From the NCBI GenBank assembly GCA_028532915.1, contig JAQQAI010000023.1, positions 48,901 to 112,900 of the forward strand: a stretch of DNA of 64,000 nt, in the 5' to 3' direction. Both the position numbers and the translations under genes were made by a program. The notes beneath the pieces were generated by a model that did not search any database, was not told where the DNA came from, and saw only the letters and a program-made list of their open reading frames with translations. Numbering within the stretch: the stretch's first letter is position 1; every line of letters starts with the position of its first letter. This document shows positions 45,662 through 54,767 of the stretch, in pieces. This DNA comes from Sphaerochaetaceae bacterium (lineage in GTDB: Bacteria; Spirochaetota; Spirochaetia; Sphaerochaetales; Sphaerochaetaceae).

Positions 45662-45735
45662 TGTAGCCAAGAGGATTCGAACCTCCGACCTCCAGATCCG
45701 CAATCTGATGCTCTATCCAGCTGAGCTATGGCTAC
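45662..45735 (-). tRNA. tRNA-Arg(GCG)
   Basis: Acceptor GTAGCCA/TGGCTAC, short variable arm, anticodon loop TTGCGGA giving GCG, T-arm GGAGG TTCGAAT CCTCT. G at position 34 means it reads CGC and CGU without the A-to-inosine editing used by the common ACG arginine tRNA. Confidence 0.9.
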
Positions 45736-45767
45736 AGGTCTACTTCAATGAAGATAGACAAAAAAAA

Positions 45768-45854
<87 letters not shown>

Positions 45855-45898
45855 AAGGAACAGGTAAAATACATTACAGTCCTTAATTGTAAAATTCT

Positions 45899-45983
45899 CG
45901 GAGAGAGAGGGATTCGAACCCCCGGAGACTCGCGCCTCAACGGTTTTCAAGACCGCCTCCTTCGACCGCTCGGACATCTCTCC
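45899..45983 (-). tRNA. tRNA-Ser(TGA)
   Basis: Acceptor GGAGAGA/TCTCTCC, anticodon loop CTTGAAA giving TGA, long variable arm, T-arm GGGGG TTCGAAT CCCTC, discriminator G. It is first in the minus-strand cluster, just after a strong promoter. Confidence 0.95.
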
Positions 45984-45996
45984 AATCAGGATTCCC

Positions 45997-46025
45997 ACTA
46001 TAGTGATACCATCATTTTTTGTCAA
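45997..46025 (-). promoter_or_regulatory. Promoter of the tRNA-ffs-dnaX row
   Basis: On the minus strand TTGACA (46025-46020), exactly 17 bases, TATAGT (46002-45997), 13 bases before tRNA-Ser(TGA). Strength and position suggest it drives the whole tRNA cluster and probably the SRP RNA. Confidence 0.85.
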
Positions 46026-46137
46026 GTAAATCATCCTATTTACAGGTGATATTGTCGAAAGAGGGCCCTTCGAATGAATGTTGATCAACCTTGACAATAT
46101 GGCTGTATCTGACAATGATAGATGTATTGGAGATACT

Positions 46138-47391
46138 ATGGCCAGGGTGAAAATGCAAAAGCTGAAAGCCTCGAAGATGGCTCAGCAGGCGATCGATAGA
46201 GTCGCCCTTCTGATTGAGATGTTCGGCCCGCGACTGGTAGGGGATGAAGCAACCGATCGTACGAGTGATTCTCTGCATGAAGAATTGTCTTCATCTTGTG
46301 ATTCTGTTTACAAGGAACAGTTCGAAGTCCATCCAGATGCGTTTCTCGGGTGGATTCGTCTGATGGTGCTCTCATATCCTGTCGCCGTGGTGATGCTCTG
46401 GCTGTCTCAGCCCTATCTTTCTCTTATTCTTCTGTGCGGGGGAATAGGGATAATGGTGACCGAGTTCTTCTCTTATCGTGAGACGATCGACCGCTTCTAT
46501 CCGAAAAAGACGGGAACCAACATATACGGTGTGATCGAACCTCAAGAAGAGGTGTTGCAGACTGTCATCTACAGCGGACATCATGACAGTGCCAAAGTCT
46601 TCAGTCTCTTTGTGAACAATCGGCAAACATACCTGCCTAAAGTGATCAGTGCACTTCTATCGTACGCCTTTCTGACACTGCTTTCACTGATTGAAACGTT
46701 TCGTCAGCTGTTTCAAGGGACGTTCTTTTCTTTCGGATCTGTTCCCGCTGTGATTCTCGTTCTCTACATTCTCGGGACTGCGGCGACATATGCTGTTTCT
46801 CTTCTGTGGTTCTTCGAAGGAAAGGAAGGCTCTCCCGGAGCAGGTGATAATCTCATCGCATCTTCGATCGGTGTCGAGCTTGCCTCCTATTTCAGACAGA
46901 AGCGGATGCAGGGAGAGGCTTTGAAACATACCCGAGTCATCATCGCCAGTTTCGATGGTGAAGAGGCGGGACTGAGAGGGAGCAGGGATTTCTTCAGCCG
47001 GCATATTGATGATCTGTGCAGCGGAAAAACCTACCATTTCAATGTCGATTGTCTGTATGACCGGTCGCATATGACTTTTTTGACCAGTGACCAGAACAAC
47101 AGAGTCCCGCTTTCGCAGCAGATGGCCACCGACTGCGTGAATATCGCCAAATCGATGGGATATGAGGCTAAAAGTCGGAAGATCGCGTTTCTTACCGGCG
47201 CAACTGATGCTGCCGAGTCGGCAAAAAGAGGGATAGAGGCGACGACCCTGATCGCAATGCCCTGGAATAACAGTGAACGTTCAGAGGTCTACCATACACC
47301 GGACGATACTGTCGAACAAATCGATGAAGTCGCAGTCGAACAGACTGTCTCGATCGCAATCAGGTTTATTGAACGTCTCGATACGGACTGA
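46138..47391 (+). CDS. M28 family zinc peptidase with membrane segments
   Basis: A 417-residue protein of the M28 (aminopeptidase Y-like) family. Zinc ligands can be placed: His in SGHHDSA, bridging Asp in GAGDNLIAS, Glu pair in DGEEAGLRGS, Asp in NVDCLYDRS and His in VYHTPDDT. Two or more hydrophobic segments lie around 65-95 and 180-230, so the enzyme is membrane-bound. GGAGATACT before 46138 decides the start; the longer frame from 46078 overlaps a promoter-like TTGACA. It overlaps the next, convergent gene by 26 bases. Substrate unknown. Confidence 0.88.
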   Translation: MARVKMQKLKASKMAQQAIDRVALLIEMFGPRLVGDEATDRTSDSLHEELSSSCDSVYKEQFEVHPDAFLGWIRLMVLSYPVAVVMLWLSQPYLSLILLCGGIGIMVTEFFSYRETIDRFYPKKTGTNIYGVIEPQEEVLQTVIYSGHHDSAKVFSLFVNNRQTYLPKVISALLSYAFLTLLSLIETFRQLFQGTFFSFGSVPAVILVLYILGTAATYAVSLLWFFEGKEGSPGAGDNLIASSIGVELASYFRQKRMQGEALKHTRVIIASFDGEEAGLRGSRDFFSRHIDDLCSGKTYHFNVDCLYDRSHMTFLTSDQNNRVPLSQQMATDCVNIAKSMGYEAKSRKIAFLTGATDAAESAKRGIEATTLIAMPWNNSERSEVYHTPDDTVEQIDEVAVEQTVSIAIRFIERLDTD

Positions 47392-47962
47392 TGGTCCCGT
47401 TCGTCAGATTGATGAGATGTTCTTTTACCATATCCTCGACTGACTTCTCGCAGGTGAGCGTCAAAGTCACATCACTCAGAAATGAGCATTCAATCTCCCG
47501 CTGATACTCTTTCAGATACATCGAAACCCGATCATAATGCTCATAGGGTATCGAAAAGGAGAAGGTCGCGGTGTCGACCAGTTCTTCGGAGGCTATGTTG
47601 TTCACTACCAGATGAGCTGCTTCGGTATAGGCTTTCACCAGGCCGCCGGTTCCAAGGAGCGTCCCTCCGAAGTATCTTACGACGCAGACGATAATGTTGG
47701 TGAGACCGCTTCCTTTCAGAACTTCAAGCACGGGACGTCCTGCAGTGTTTTTCGGCTCTCTGTCATCGCTCGCGCTGAGAAATTCACCTGTTCTGCCGAT
47801 GATCGCCGCATGTACGACATGATTTGCCTGCGGGTGTTCTCTGCGGAGAGTGTCAATGATCGGTTTTATCTCTTCTTTCTGATCGATATAACGGCCGATG
47901 CCGATGAAGCGTGACCGTTTTATCTCGATCTCATCTGTATATGATTGTGTAGGAACTCTCAT
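47366..47962 (-). CDS. IMPACT/YigZ family protein
   Basis: A 198-residue protein with the UPF0029/IMPACT N-terminal domain: KRSRFIGIGRY, HVVHAAIIG, DDREPKNTAGRPVLEVL and VRYFGGTLLGTGGLVKAY, followed by the small DUF1949-like C-terminal domain. YigZ-type proteins are widespread; IMPACT relatives inhibit Gcn2-like activity in eukaryotes, but the bacterial role is not settled. The start at 47962 has AGGTG upstream. Its stop lies inside the end of the M28 gene. Confidence 0.92.
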   Translation of the reverse strand: MRVPTQSYTDEIEIKRSRFIGIGRYIDQKEEIKPIIDTLRREHPQANHVVHAAIIGRTGEFLSASDDREPKNTAGRPVLEVLKGSGLTNIIVCVVRYFGGTLLGTGGLVKAYTEAAHLVVNNIASEELVDTATFSFSIPYEHYDRVSMYLKEYQREIECSFLSDVTLTLTCEKSVEDMVKEHLINLTNGTISPYRDVQ

Positions 47963-47989
47963 TTGCACACCTGAACACAAAAGAGGAGT

Positions 47990-48916
47990 CTATTCTTCTT
48001 CCGTGTCGTCAATCGTTTCGATCTGATGCGAGAGCATCTTCTCTCCGTCGAAGATGAAACATCCGTTTACCCGCATTCCTTTGATTGCGGGAGGAAGCCA
48101 CAGCACGTCGTCTTCCCACATCTTGTCATACGGAAGTTCGTCGACTTTGCACCAGAAGGGAAGAGCTTCGTCGGTTTCGATAAGTTCGCCTTCGTATTCG
48201 CCGGCAAAGAAGATATAACCGCGCATCTTCAGCCCGTCGGTGAACTGGAAATCCAGACGACCCTTGTAGGTGACCGAAGGGACACTCAATCCTGTTTCTT
48301 CCGTGATTTCCCTCATCGCGGCCTCATCTGCCGTTTCGCCCTCTTCGATGTGGCCTCCCGGAGCATTGATCAGCCCTTTTCCCAGCCCTGTCTTCTTGTG
48401 GATGAGCAGTACCTGATCATCTACGAACAGGTAGGTGAGAACGGCGACTTCGGTCGGTTCCCACTCATCCCAGTCTATCTGCTGCACATCGGTGTATTGG
48501 GAGGGTGTGACGATAGTCTCTTCGGGTTCTATGGCCTCTTTTTCATCACTGATGGTTTCAGGATGTTCTTTGGCGTAGCATTCGTCACAGAGATTGTCAT
48601 CGAAGTTGACAATCTGGGTGAAGTTCAGTTTAACTCCGCATTGCGCACAGGTATTTCTGAACAGGAGTATGCGTTTGCGGAAGGGATAGGCGATGGCCAC
48701 CGTGAGAGCGAGAGCCGGGACAGCCAGATAATGGGGCCATCCTCTGGTGATGATGATGACAATAAAGACTTGCCAAAGCATCGCCAATGAGGCAATGATA
48801 AGAGTGGCGATCCGTTTGTTGTTACTTCGTGGGACATGTTTTCTCTGATACATGTTTATCACCAGGATGGCAACGAGAAACCAGAGATAATTATTTGCGA
48901 TTGTTTCGAGTATCAT
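47990..48916 (-). CDS. Membrane-anchored zinc-ribbon Nudix hydrolase
   Basis: A 308-residue protein with three parts. Residues about 8-22 and 38-80 are hydrophobic membrane segments (YLWFLVAILVINM, ATLIIASLAMLWQVF and a third). A zinc ribbon follows with C90xxC93 and C109xxC112 (CAQC, CDEC). The Nudix domain in the C-terminal half carries a full box, GGHIEEGETADEAA followed by MREITEETGL. Nudix enzymes split nucleoside diphosphates linked to another group. It is 27 bases upstream of the IMPACT gene, so possibly co-transcribed. Confidence 0.85.
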   Translation of the reverse strand: MILETIANNYLWFLVAILVINMYQRKHVPRSNNKRIATLIIASLAMLWQVFIVIIITRGWPHYLAVPALALTVAIAYPFRKRILLFRNTCAQCGVKLNFTQIVNFDDNLCDECYAKEHPETISDEKEAIEPEETIVTPSQYTDVQQIDWDEWEPTEVAVLTYLFVDDQVLLIHKKTGLGKGLINAPGGHIEEGETADEAAMREITEETGLSVPSVTYKGRLDFQFTDGLKMRGYIFFAGEYEGELIETDEALPFWCKVDELPYDKMWEDDVLWLPPAIKGMRVNGCFIFDGEKMLSHQIETIDDTEEE

Positions 48917-49047
48917 GGTGTTGACAGTAGCCTTATGATAGGGAAAAATCAAGGGGATGATCTGACGTCATCATGAATTTCAGGCAATGGAGCACTCCGC
49001 TGCCGGCACATGGAATATCAGATCAGTTCATGGAGGAACAAAATCAT

Positions 49048-49722
49048 ATGATGAAAACAGAAGAGATAGCGAAATATATCGATCACACCTTACTTGCGAG
49101 TAATGCTACCGAAGACAAAATAATCCAGCTGTGCAGTGAAGCGGTCGAACATTCATTTGCCTCGGTGTGTGTGAACAGCTGCTGGACAAGCGTATGTGCG
49201 CGGCAGCTCAAAAACAGTGATGTGTCTGTCTGCACTGTAGTAGGATTTCCTCTGGGAGCCATGAAGAGCGAGAGCAAGGCATTCGAAGCTGCACAGGCGA
49301 TCGCCGATGGAGCCGATGAGATCGATATGGTCATAAATGTGGGCTTGCTGAAACAGGGAAGACTTGATGCAGTCGAAAAAGATATCGCTCTGGTCAAAGA
49401 AGCATGCAAAGATAAACTGCTCAAAGTGATCATAGAGACATGCCTGCTCAGTGACGAGGAGAAGGAAACTGCCTGCCGCCTTGCGATGAATGCGAAAGCC
49501 GATTTCGTGAAGACTTCGACGGGATTCTCGACCGGCGGTGCGACAGAGAAGGACGTTGCTCTGATGAGATCTGTCGTCAAGGATGCTCTCGGGGTGAAAG
49601 CAAGCGGAGGAGTGAGAAGCTACGAGACTGCAGTTGCGATGATCAGCAGCGGGGCCACCCGTCTGGGAACCAGCAGCGGTATCGCCATCGTTCAGGGAGC
49701 TTCGTCCGATGGTGCGTACTGA
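49048..49722 (+). CDS. deoC: Deoxyribose-phosphate aldolase
   Basis: DeoC splits 2-deoxyribose-5-phosphate to glyceraldehyde-3-phosphate and acetaldehyde, the last step of deoxynucleoside catabolism. The 224-residue protein has [37 protein letters not shown] (Schiff-base region), the catalytic Lys in VKTSTGFST and VKASGGVRS. The start at 49048 or 49051 fits GGAGG about 11-14 bases upstream; the frame from 48973 is not family-like. The kinase-like gene overlaps its end by 14 bases. Confidence 0.96.
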   Translation: MMKTEEIAKYIDHTLLASNATEDKIIQLCSEAVEHSFASVCVNSCWTSVCARQLKNSDVSVCTVVGFPLGAMKSESKAFEAAQAIADGADEIDMVINVGLLKQGRLDAVEKDIALVKEACKDKLLKVIIETCLLSDEEKETACRLAMNAKADFVKTSTGFSTGGATEKDVALMRSVVKDALGVKASGGVRSYETAVAMISSGATRLGTSSGIAIVQGASSDGAY

Positions 49723-50866
49723 TGGCATTCAGGTTCTTCCCGACGACTTCCTTAAAAGTCTCGGGTTCCCTTCTATCACCGTTCATGAGACTTTCACCCA
49801 TTTCGATTTCACCTTACCGGGACGGAGAGTTCTGGTAATCGGTCCGATGGGGTCGGGAAAGACCGAGTTTTCGGCAAGGGTCTGGAGAGATGCCGCGATC
49901 GCACAGAAGAAAAGTGATGTTATCAAAGCTCTCACCAGTACCAATGGTGTAGACAGAAGAAAGGTCTTCTTTGTCAGGTCCCAGATTGACGGCCAGCGGT
50001 TCGTCGATTATCCGAGTGACGCGCTTGCGTACCGCAACGGATATGTCCGCTGCGGAGAGAATATCGCTCATATAAGAGATTCGTTCGGTCTGGAGCAGGT
50101 CCTTGCCGACCATCCGGATATCGGAACATTCATCATTGATGAAGCTTCCTTTTTCGATGAGAGAATCGCATACGTAGTTCGCAATCACTCTCTTGAAAGA
50201 GGGATCCTGTTCATCTTTCCTACGCTGATTCTCAATTTTCGTCGTGATATCTTCAACTCGACAGCGCGTCTCATGCTCGATATCGCTACCGATGTCATTC
50301 CGCTTACTGCCTATTGCGAGCATCCCGACTGCATGAAAGATGCGTTTTATACCTACCGCTATTACAGTGTCGATGGAAAGGAATGTCCAGCACTCTTTTT
50401 CGACCCTCTGATCATCGTCGGAGGAGATACTCACAAGAACGACGCTCTGAGTCCGAATTACTGCTCAAGATGTGATGAACACCATTACCTTCCCGGGAAG
50501 GAATACACGTTCTTTCACCTCAAGCCGCTTGGAGAAAAAACCACCCACGGAGATGAGAAGCCTCTGCGGCAGGAGATGTACAACCTTACTCATGACGTTG
50601 AGAAATCTGAATTGTACAAGCACATGATCGAGCGTTACGGGGATAGGGAGGATTCTGGGATCTTCATGAATGCTCTGCTTCCCGGGGCTCTTGCGGAGAA
50701 GGCTCTGATCTATCTGTTCTGCGAACAGAATCTGATCACCGAGGATCTGCTGGTACGGTTCGCGTTCGATCTCGATCTGGACAGGGCCTATATGACTAAA
50801 GTCCTTTCTGACAATCTGCGGCCTGTGAGTTTTGATCAGCCGTTATTATCTCCTGTTTTGTCATAA
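49709..50866 (+). CDS. Enlarged thymidine-kinase-like (TK1 family) protein
   Basis: The 385-residue sequence follows the TK1/Tdk order: P-loop GPMGSGKT (45-52), DNA-bend/IDGQRF (about 93), Walker B IIDEASFF (D144, E145 as the catalytic Glu), a [13 protein letters not shown] lid, then four cysteines C203, C208, C252 and C255 like the structural zinc site. TK1 proteins usually have 190-240 residues; here the P-loop is preceded by a 40-residue N-terminal part and the zinc site is followed by a 130-residue unknown C-terminal extension. It overlaps deoC and precedes a nucleoside importer, so thymidine salvage is likely. Confidence 0.75.
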   Translation: MVRTDGIQVLPDDFLKSLGFPSITVHETFTHFDFTLPGRRVLVIGPMGSGKTEFSARVWRDAAIAQKKSDVIKALTSTNGVDRRKVFFVRSQIDGQRFVDYPSDALAYRNGYVRCGENIAHIRDSFGLEQVLADHPDIGTFIIDEASFFDERIAYVVRNHSLERGILFIFPTLILNFRRDIFNSTARLMLDIATDVIPLTAYCEHPDCMKDAFYTYRYYSVDGKECPALFFDPLIIVGGDTHKNDALSPNYCSRCDEHHYLPGKEYTFFHLKPLGEKTTHGDEKPLRQEMYNLTHDVEKSELYKHMIERYGDREDSGIFMNALLPGALAEKALIYLFCEQNLITEDLLVRFAFDLDLDRAYMTKVLSDNLRPVSFDQPLLSPVLS

Positions 50867-50891
50867 TCGGAGGCATTTTATTCTCTTTGAT

Positions 50892-50940
50892 TTGACAACA
50901 ATTCCCTTGGAGGCTAGAATATGATATTATCGTATATCAT
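50892..50940 (+). promoter_or_regulatory. Promoter of the nucleoside uptake operon with palindrome
   Basis: TTGACA (50892-50897), 17 bases, TAGAAT (50915-50920). Directly after it lies ATGATAT-tatcgt-ATATCAT (50921-50940), an inverted repeat over the likely start site and a candidate operator. The ATG at 50953 has AAGGAGA upstream. Confidence 0.75.
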
Positions 50941-50952
50941 AAGGAGAAACAC

Positions 50953-52032
50953 ATGAAAAAAATTGTTGTTGTTCTTTGCGTTCTTTTGGTTCTGACCACA
51001 TCATTGTTCGCTCAAGGTGACATGGAATCAGGTGAACAGTTGTTGAAGGTCGGCATGGTCACGGATGCCGGAACTATCGATGACAAATCATTCAATCAGG
51101 GAACTTGGGAAGGTATTCTGAAAGCTGAGGAAGAAGGCCTTGTCGAAGCAAAATATCTCAAACCGTCAGGGACAACCGAGGCTGACTATCTCAAAGAGAT
51201 CGGAAACCTCTACGATGCAGGTTATCACTTCATCGTTACTCCGGGATTCAAATTCGAGACAGCCATCTTCGAGGCTCAGGACAAATGGCCTGATGCCAAG
51301 TTCGTTATTCTTGATGGTGAACCCCACTCAGCTGACTACTCTGAATTCAGAATCGAAGACAATGTCGTAGGTGTCTACTGGGCGGAACAGGAATCAGGGT
51401 TCCTCGCCGGTATCGCAGCAGCTCTTCAGGTTGAAGAGGGAGAATTCGGATTCATCGGCGGAATGGAAATTCCGGCAGTCCAGAAATTCAACTGGGGATT
51501 CCAGCAGGGAATCATGTATGCGAACGAGAACCTCGGAACAGATATCATGCTCAAAGCAGAAAATGTTATCTATCAGGGTTCTTTCGATAACGTTGCTGCA
51601 GGACAGCAGATCGCTGCCAGCATGTTCGACAAAGGTGTCGACGTGATCTTCGCAGCTGCAGGCGGAGTCGGTGTCGGTGCTATCAATGAAGCAAAGGCAA
51701 GAGCAAAAGCCGGTCAGGACGTCTGGATCATCGGTGTCGATGTTGACCAGTATCCTGAAGGTCTTTACACAGACGGCAAATCAATCATTCTGACAAGTGC
51801 AATGAAATACCTTGACCGTGCTTCATATGATATGATCAAGCATGAGCTCGCCGGAACGTTCCCGGGCGGAACGACTCTGAGACTGAATGCTACCAATGAC
51901 GGTATCGGTATTCCTGTAGAGAATCCTAATCTTGATGCTGATGTCGAAGCTAAAGTTGCCGAGATGTATCAGATGCTGAAAGACGGATCTATCACTGTTG
52001 CTGACACACAGATCTCAGGTCTTTACAGATAA
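50953..52032 (+). CDS. Purine nucleoside-binding protein (BMP/PnrA family)
   Basis: A 359-residue basic membrane protein (BMP) family binding protein, like PnrA/TmpC of Treponema, the ligand receptor of a purine nucleoside ABC importer. The signal peptide MKKIVVVLCVLLVLTTS ends at FAQG and has no lipobox cysteine, unlike Treponema TmpC, so it should be a soluble periplasmic protein. GTIDDKSFNQGTWEG near the N-terminus is the nucleoside-binding hallmark (the Asp-Asp-Lys-Ser-Phe motif). The ABC genes and purine nucleoside phosphorylase follow. Confidence 0.95.
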   Translation: MKKIVVVLCVLLVLTTSLFAQGDMESGEQLLKVGMVTDAGTIDDKSFNQGTWEGILKAEEEGLVEAKYLKPSGTTEADYLKEIGNLYDAGYHFIVTPGFKFETAIFEAQDKWPDAKFVILDGEPHSADYSEFRIEDNVVGVYWAEQESGFLAGIAAALQVEEGEFGFIGGMEIPAVQKFNWGFQQGIMYANENLGTDIMLKAENVIYQGSFDNVAAGQQIAASMFDKGVDVIFAAAGGVGVGAINEAKARAKAGQDVWIIGVDVDQYPEGLYTDGKSIILTSAMKYLDRASYDMIKHELAGTFPGGTTLRLNATNDGIGIPVENPNLDADVEAKVAEMYQMLKDGSITVADTQISGLYR

Positions 52033-52059
52033 GTAATTATAAGAACGTTGTTTTGTTCA

Positions 52060-52079
52060 GGGCCGCCGAATGGCGGCCC
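52060..52079 (+). terminator. Stem-loop after the binding-protein gene
   Basis: GGGCCGCC-gaat-GGCGGCCC, a strong hairpin without a T-run. Probably attenuates or stabilises mRNA so that binding protein exceeds the membrane components. Confidence 0.7.
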
Positions 52080-52143
52080 AAGTAATCTTAATATGAGAGT
52101 CAGACGCACTGACATACGGTGCCCTCAAGGAGGCTGAAGCCTA

Positions 52144-53664
52144 ATGAGTCATGTAATCGAGATGTTGAACATCAGAAAAGAATTTCCCGGAATCGTTGCC
52201 AATGATGATATCACATTGCAGGTCGAGAAAGGTGAGATCCATGCGATACTCGGTGAGAACGGAGCAGGGAAGTCGACGTTAATGAGTATTCTGTTCGGGT
52301 TATATCATCCTGACCGCGGAATTATCAAGGTGAAAGGAAAAGAGGTGAAGATCACAAATCCCAATGATGCGAATGATTTGGGAATCGGGATGGTTCACCA
52401 GCATTTCCAGCTTGTTCAGAATTTTACTGTAACAGAGAATATCATTCTGGGAAAAGAAAGTCATTTCATCCTTGACCGCAAAAGTGCAGCGAAGAAGATA
52501 AAGGCTCTCAGTGAACAGTACGGACTGAAAATCGATCCGAATTCAGTCATTGAAGATATTACCGTCGGAATGCAGCAGAGAGTTGAGATCCTTAAGATGC
52601 TCTACCGGGATGCCGAGATTCTCATCTTCGATGAACCGACCGCTGTTCTTACTCCTCAGGAGATAGAAGAACTGATGCAGATCATGAGGAATCTGGTCAA
52701 AGAGGGTAAATCGATAATCCTTATCACGCATAAGCTTGATGAGATAAAGGCCGTAGCCTCGAGATGTACTATCATCAGGCGGGGGAAGATGATCGGGATT
52801 GTCGATGTTGCAACTACAAGTCAGGCCGAGATGGCTTCGATGATGGTGGGACGACCTGTCAGTTTTAAAGTTGAGAAAGGGGAAGTTGAAGTCGGCTCTC
52901 CTGTGCTTGAGATCTCTCATCTGAATGTTTTGAACGTCAAAAAATATTTTGCAGTCAAGGATTTCTCGCTTACAGTCTCCCGGGGAGAGATCGTCGGGAT
53001 CGCCGGAGTCGATGGGAACGGTCAGAGTGAACTGGTTGAAGCGATAACGGGACTGAGACCGATCGAATCGGGGACTCTCACTTTTAACGGGAAGGATATG
53101 ACCCATTATTCGATTCGTGAGCGTAATGAGGCCGGCATCGGTCATATCCCTGAAGACAGACAGAAACGGGGTCTCGTGATGGAATCCTCCATCAGTGACA
53201 ACATGGTGATCAAAGAGTATTACCGCGAGCCGTTCAGCAAGAACGGAGTTCTTAGACAGCAGGTGATCGACAAGCATGCCGAAGAGATCTGTGAAGCATT
53301 CGATGTCCGTTCCGGAGAAGGCATATTCAGCCATGCGGGTAAACTTTCGGGAGGAAATCAGCAGAAGGCTATCGTCGGAAGAGAGATGGTTCTGGAACCT
53401 GATCTGATCATTGCGGTACAGCCTACGAGGGGCTTGGATGTCGGTGCCATCGAATATATACACAAGAGACTTGTCGAACATCGTAATAAAGGCAAGGCTG
53501 TTCTGCTGGTCTCTTTCGAACTCGATGAGATCTTCAACCTGTCCGATAGAATCGCTGTCATGAACAGCGGAGAGCTGATCGATGTGGTATATACCCAGCA
53601 GACCAATGAAGATCAGGTCGGACTTATGATGGCCGGAGTGAAAAGCAAGGAGGCAAGTGTATGA
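52144..53664 (+). CDS. Nucleoside ABC transporter ATP-binding protein (two cassettes)
   Basis: A 506-residue fused ATPase with two cassettes (YufO/NupA/MglA type). Cassette 1: Walker A GENGAGKST, signature-like TVGMQQRVEILKML, Walker B LIFDEPTAVLT. Cassette 2 starts around 265: degenerate Walker A GVDGNGQSE, signature LSGGNQQKAIVGRE, Walker B LIIAVQPTRGLD. The second site lacks the lysine of Walker A, as usual in this family, so only the first is expected to be fully active. It overlaps the first permease by 4 bases. Confidence 0.95.
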   Translation: MSHVIEMLNIRKEFPGIVANDDITLQVEKGEIHAILGENGAGKSTLMSILFGLYHPDRGIIKVKGKEVKITNPNDANDLGIGMVHQHFQLVQNFTVTENIILGKESHFILDRKSAAKKIKALSEQYGLKIDPNSVIEDITVGMQQRVEILKMLYRDAEILIFDEPTAVLTPQEIEELMQIMRNLVKEGKSIILITHKLDEIKAVASRCTIIRRGKMIGIVDVATTSQAEMASMMVGRPVSFKVEKGEVEVGSPVLEISHLNVLNVKKYFAVKDFSLTVSRGEIVGIAGVDGNGQSELVEAITGLRPIESGTLTFNGKDMTHYSIRERNEAGIGHIPEDRQKRGLVMESSISDNMVIKEYYREPFSKNGVLRQQVIDKHAEEICEAFDVRSGEGIFSHAGKLSGGNQQKAIVGREMVLEPDLIIAVQPTRGLDVGAIEYIHKRLVEHRNKGKAVLLVSFELDEIFNLSDRIAVMNSGELIDVVYTQQTNEDQVGLMMAGVKSKEASV

Positions 53665-54767
53665 GTACCAAAGTTAAAAGCAACGCTTTTCTTGTTGCTA
53701 TCTCTGCTGTAATTCTGGGACTTATTGCCGGCGGACTGCTGATGATGGCGATAGGAAGTAATCCCTTCGAAGGCTTCTACTATCTGTTCCGAGGCGGTCT
53801 GATGAGCATGGAGAGGGTGGGAAACACGATAGCTACCGCGATCACCTTGATGCTGGTAGGACTTTCGGTCGCCTTTGCATTCAAAACCGGTCTGTTCAAT
53901 ATCGGCGCTTCCGGACAGATGCTTATCGGCGGCCTTGCCGCAACTCTGGTTGCTCATTATGTCTTTCTTCCCCGGGTGATCTATATTCCTGTGATCATCC
54001 TGGCGGCGTTTGCTGCCGGAGCGCTGTGGGGTGTTATCCCGGGTTTTCTCAAAGCGAAATTCAATGTTCATGAAGTCGTTGCGACGATCATGATGAACTG
54101 GATCGCCTACTGGTCGATCTACTATTTCATACCTGCCTATCTGAAAGGGCCTTCACTTGAGACCGAATCGAGGTCGATTGCCATCGAACAATCCCTGCGG
54201 TCGGACTGGCTTACAGATTTCTTCGGCGGCGGGTATATCAATCTGGGCATATTTGTTGCGGTCGTGGCAGTGATAGTCGTGAAATATGTGCTGGATAAAA
54301 CCACCTTGGGATTCGAACTGAAAGCTGTAGGGTCGAACAGGTTCTGTGCAGAATACGCCGGCATCAAAGTAAACCGGAATGTCATCATCTCCATGATGAT
54401 AGCCGGAGGACTTGCCGGTCTTGCAGGAATGACTTTCTACACTGGATATTCGAGGAATATACAGATCGGAGTTCTGCCTTCGATGGGATTCGACGGAATC
54501 GCCGTTGCCCTGCTGGGAGCCAGCAATCCGATAGGAGTCTTCTTCTCGGCACTGTTCTTCGGGCTGCTGCAGTCGGGAAAAGGGTTCATGAACGCGATGA
54601 CCGATGTTCCTCCTGAAATTGCGGATACGATTATCGCTACAATCATCTATTTCACCGCTACAAGCGTTCTTTTCAGCAGATTCTGGGATAAGGTCGGAAA
54701 GCGCAAGAAGGAGCGCAATGACGCAAGAACGGCAAAAGCTGAAGCACAGGAGAGTGATCATGAGTAA
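53661..54767 (+). CDS. Nucleoside ABC transporter permease 1
   Basis: A 368-residue permease of the BPD_transp_2 family, which pairs with BMP-type receptors. It has about 10 membrane segments; the conserved loop is seen as GASGQMLIGGLAATL and later GLAGLAGMTFYTGYS. A charged C-terminal tail rich in Lys and Glu follows. The ATG overlaps the ATPase stop (ATGA), and the next permease overlaps its end. Confidence 0.94.
   Translation: MSTKVKSNAFLVAISAVILGLIAGGLLMMAIGSNPFEGFYYLFRGGLMSMERVGNTIATAITLMLVGLSVAFAFKTGLFNIGASGQMLIGGLAATLVAHYVFLPRVIYIPVIILAAFAAGALWGVIPGFLKAKFNVHEVVATIMMNWIAYWSIYYFIPAYLKGPSLETESRSIAIEQSLRSDWLTDFFGGGYINLGIFVAVVAVIVVKYVLDKTTLGFELKAVGSNRFCAEYAGIKVNRNVIISMMIAGGLAGLAGMTFYTGYSRNIQIGVLPSMGFDGIAVALLGASNPIGVFFSALFFGLLQSGKGFMNAMTDVPPEIADTIIATIIYFTATSVLFSRFWDKVGKRKKERNDARTAKAEAQESDHE

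Noticed and set aside
48973..49047. Longer deoC start
   Set aside because: The first 25 residues are not deoC-like and GGAGG is inside that frame, directly before the preferred ATG.
54604..54759. Longer start of nucleoside permease 2
   Set aside because: This is a shifted reading of permease 1; the ATG at 54760 matches the family start.
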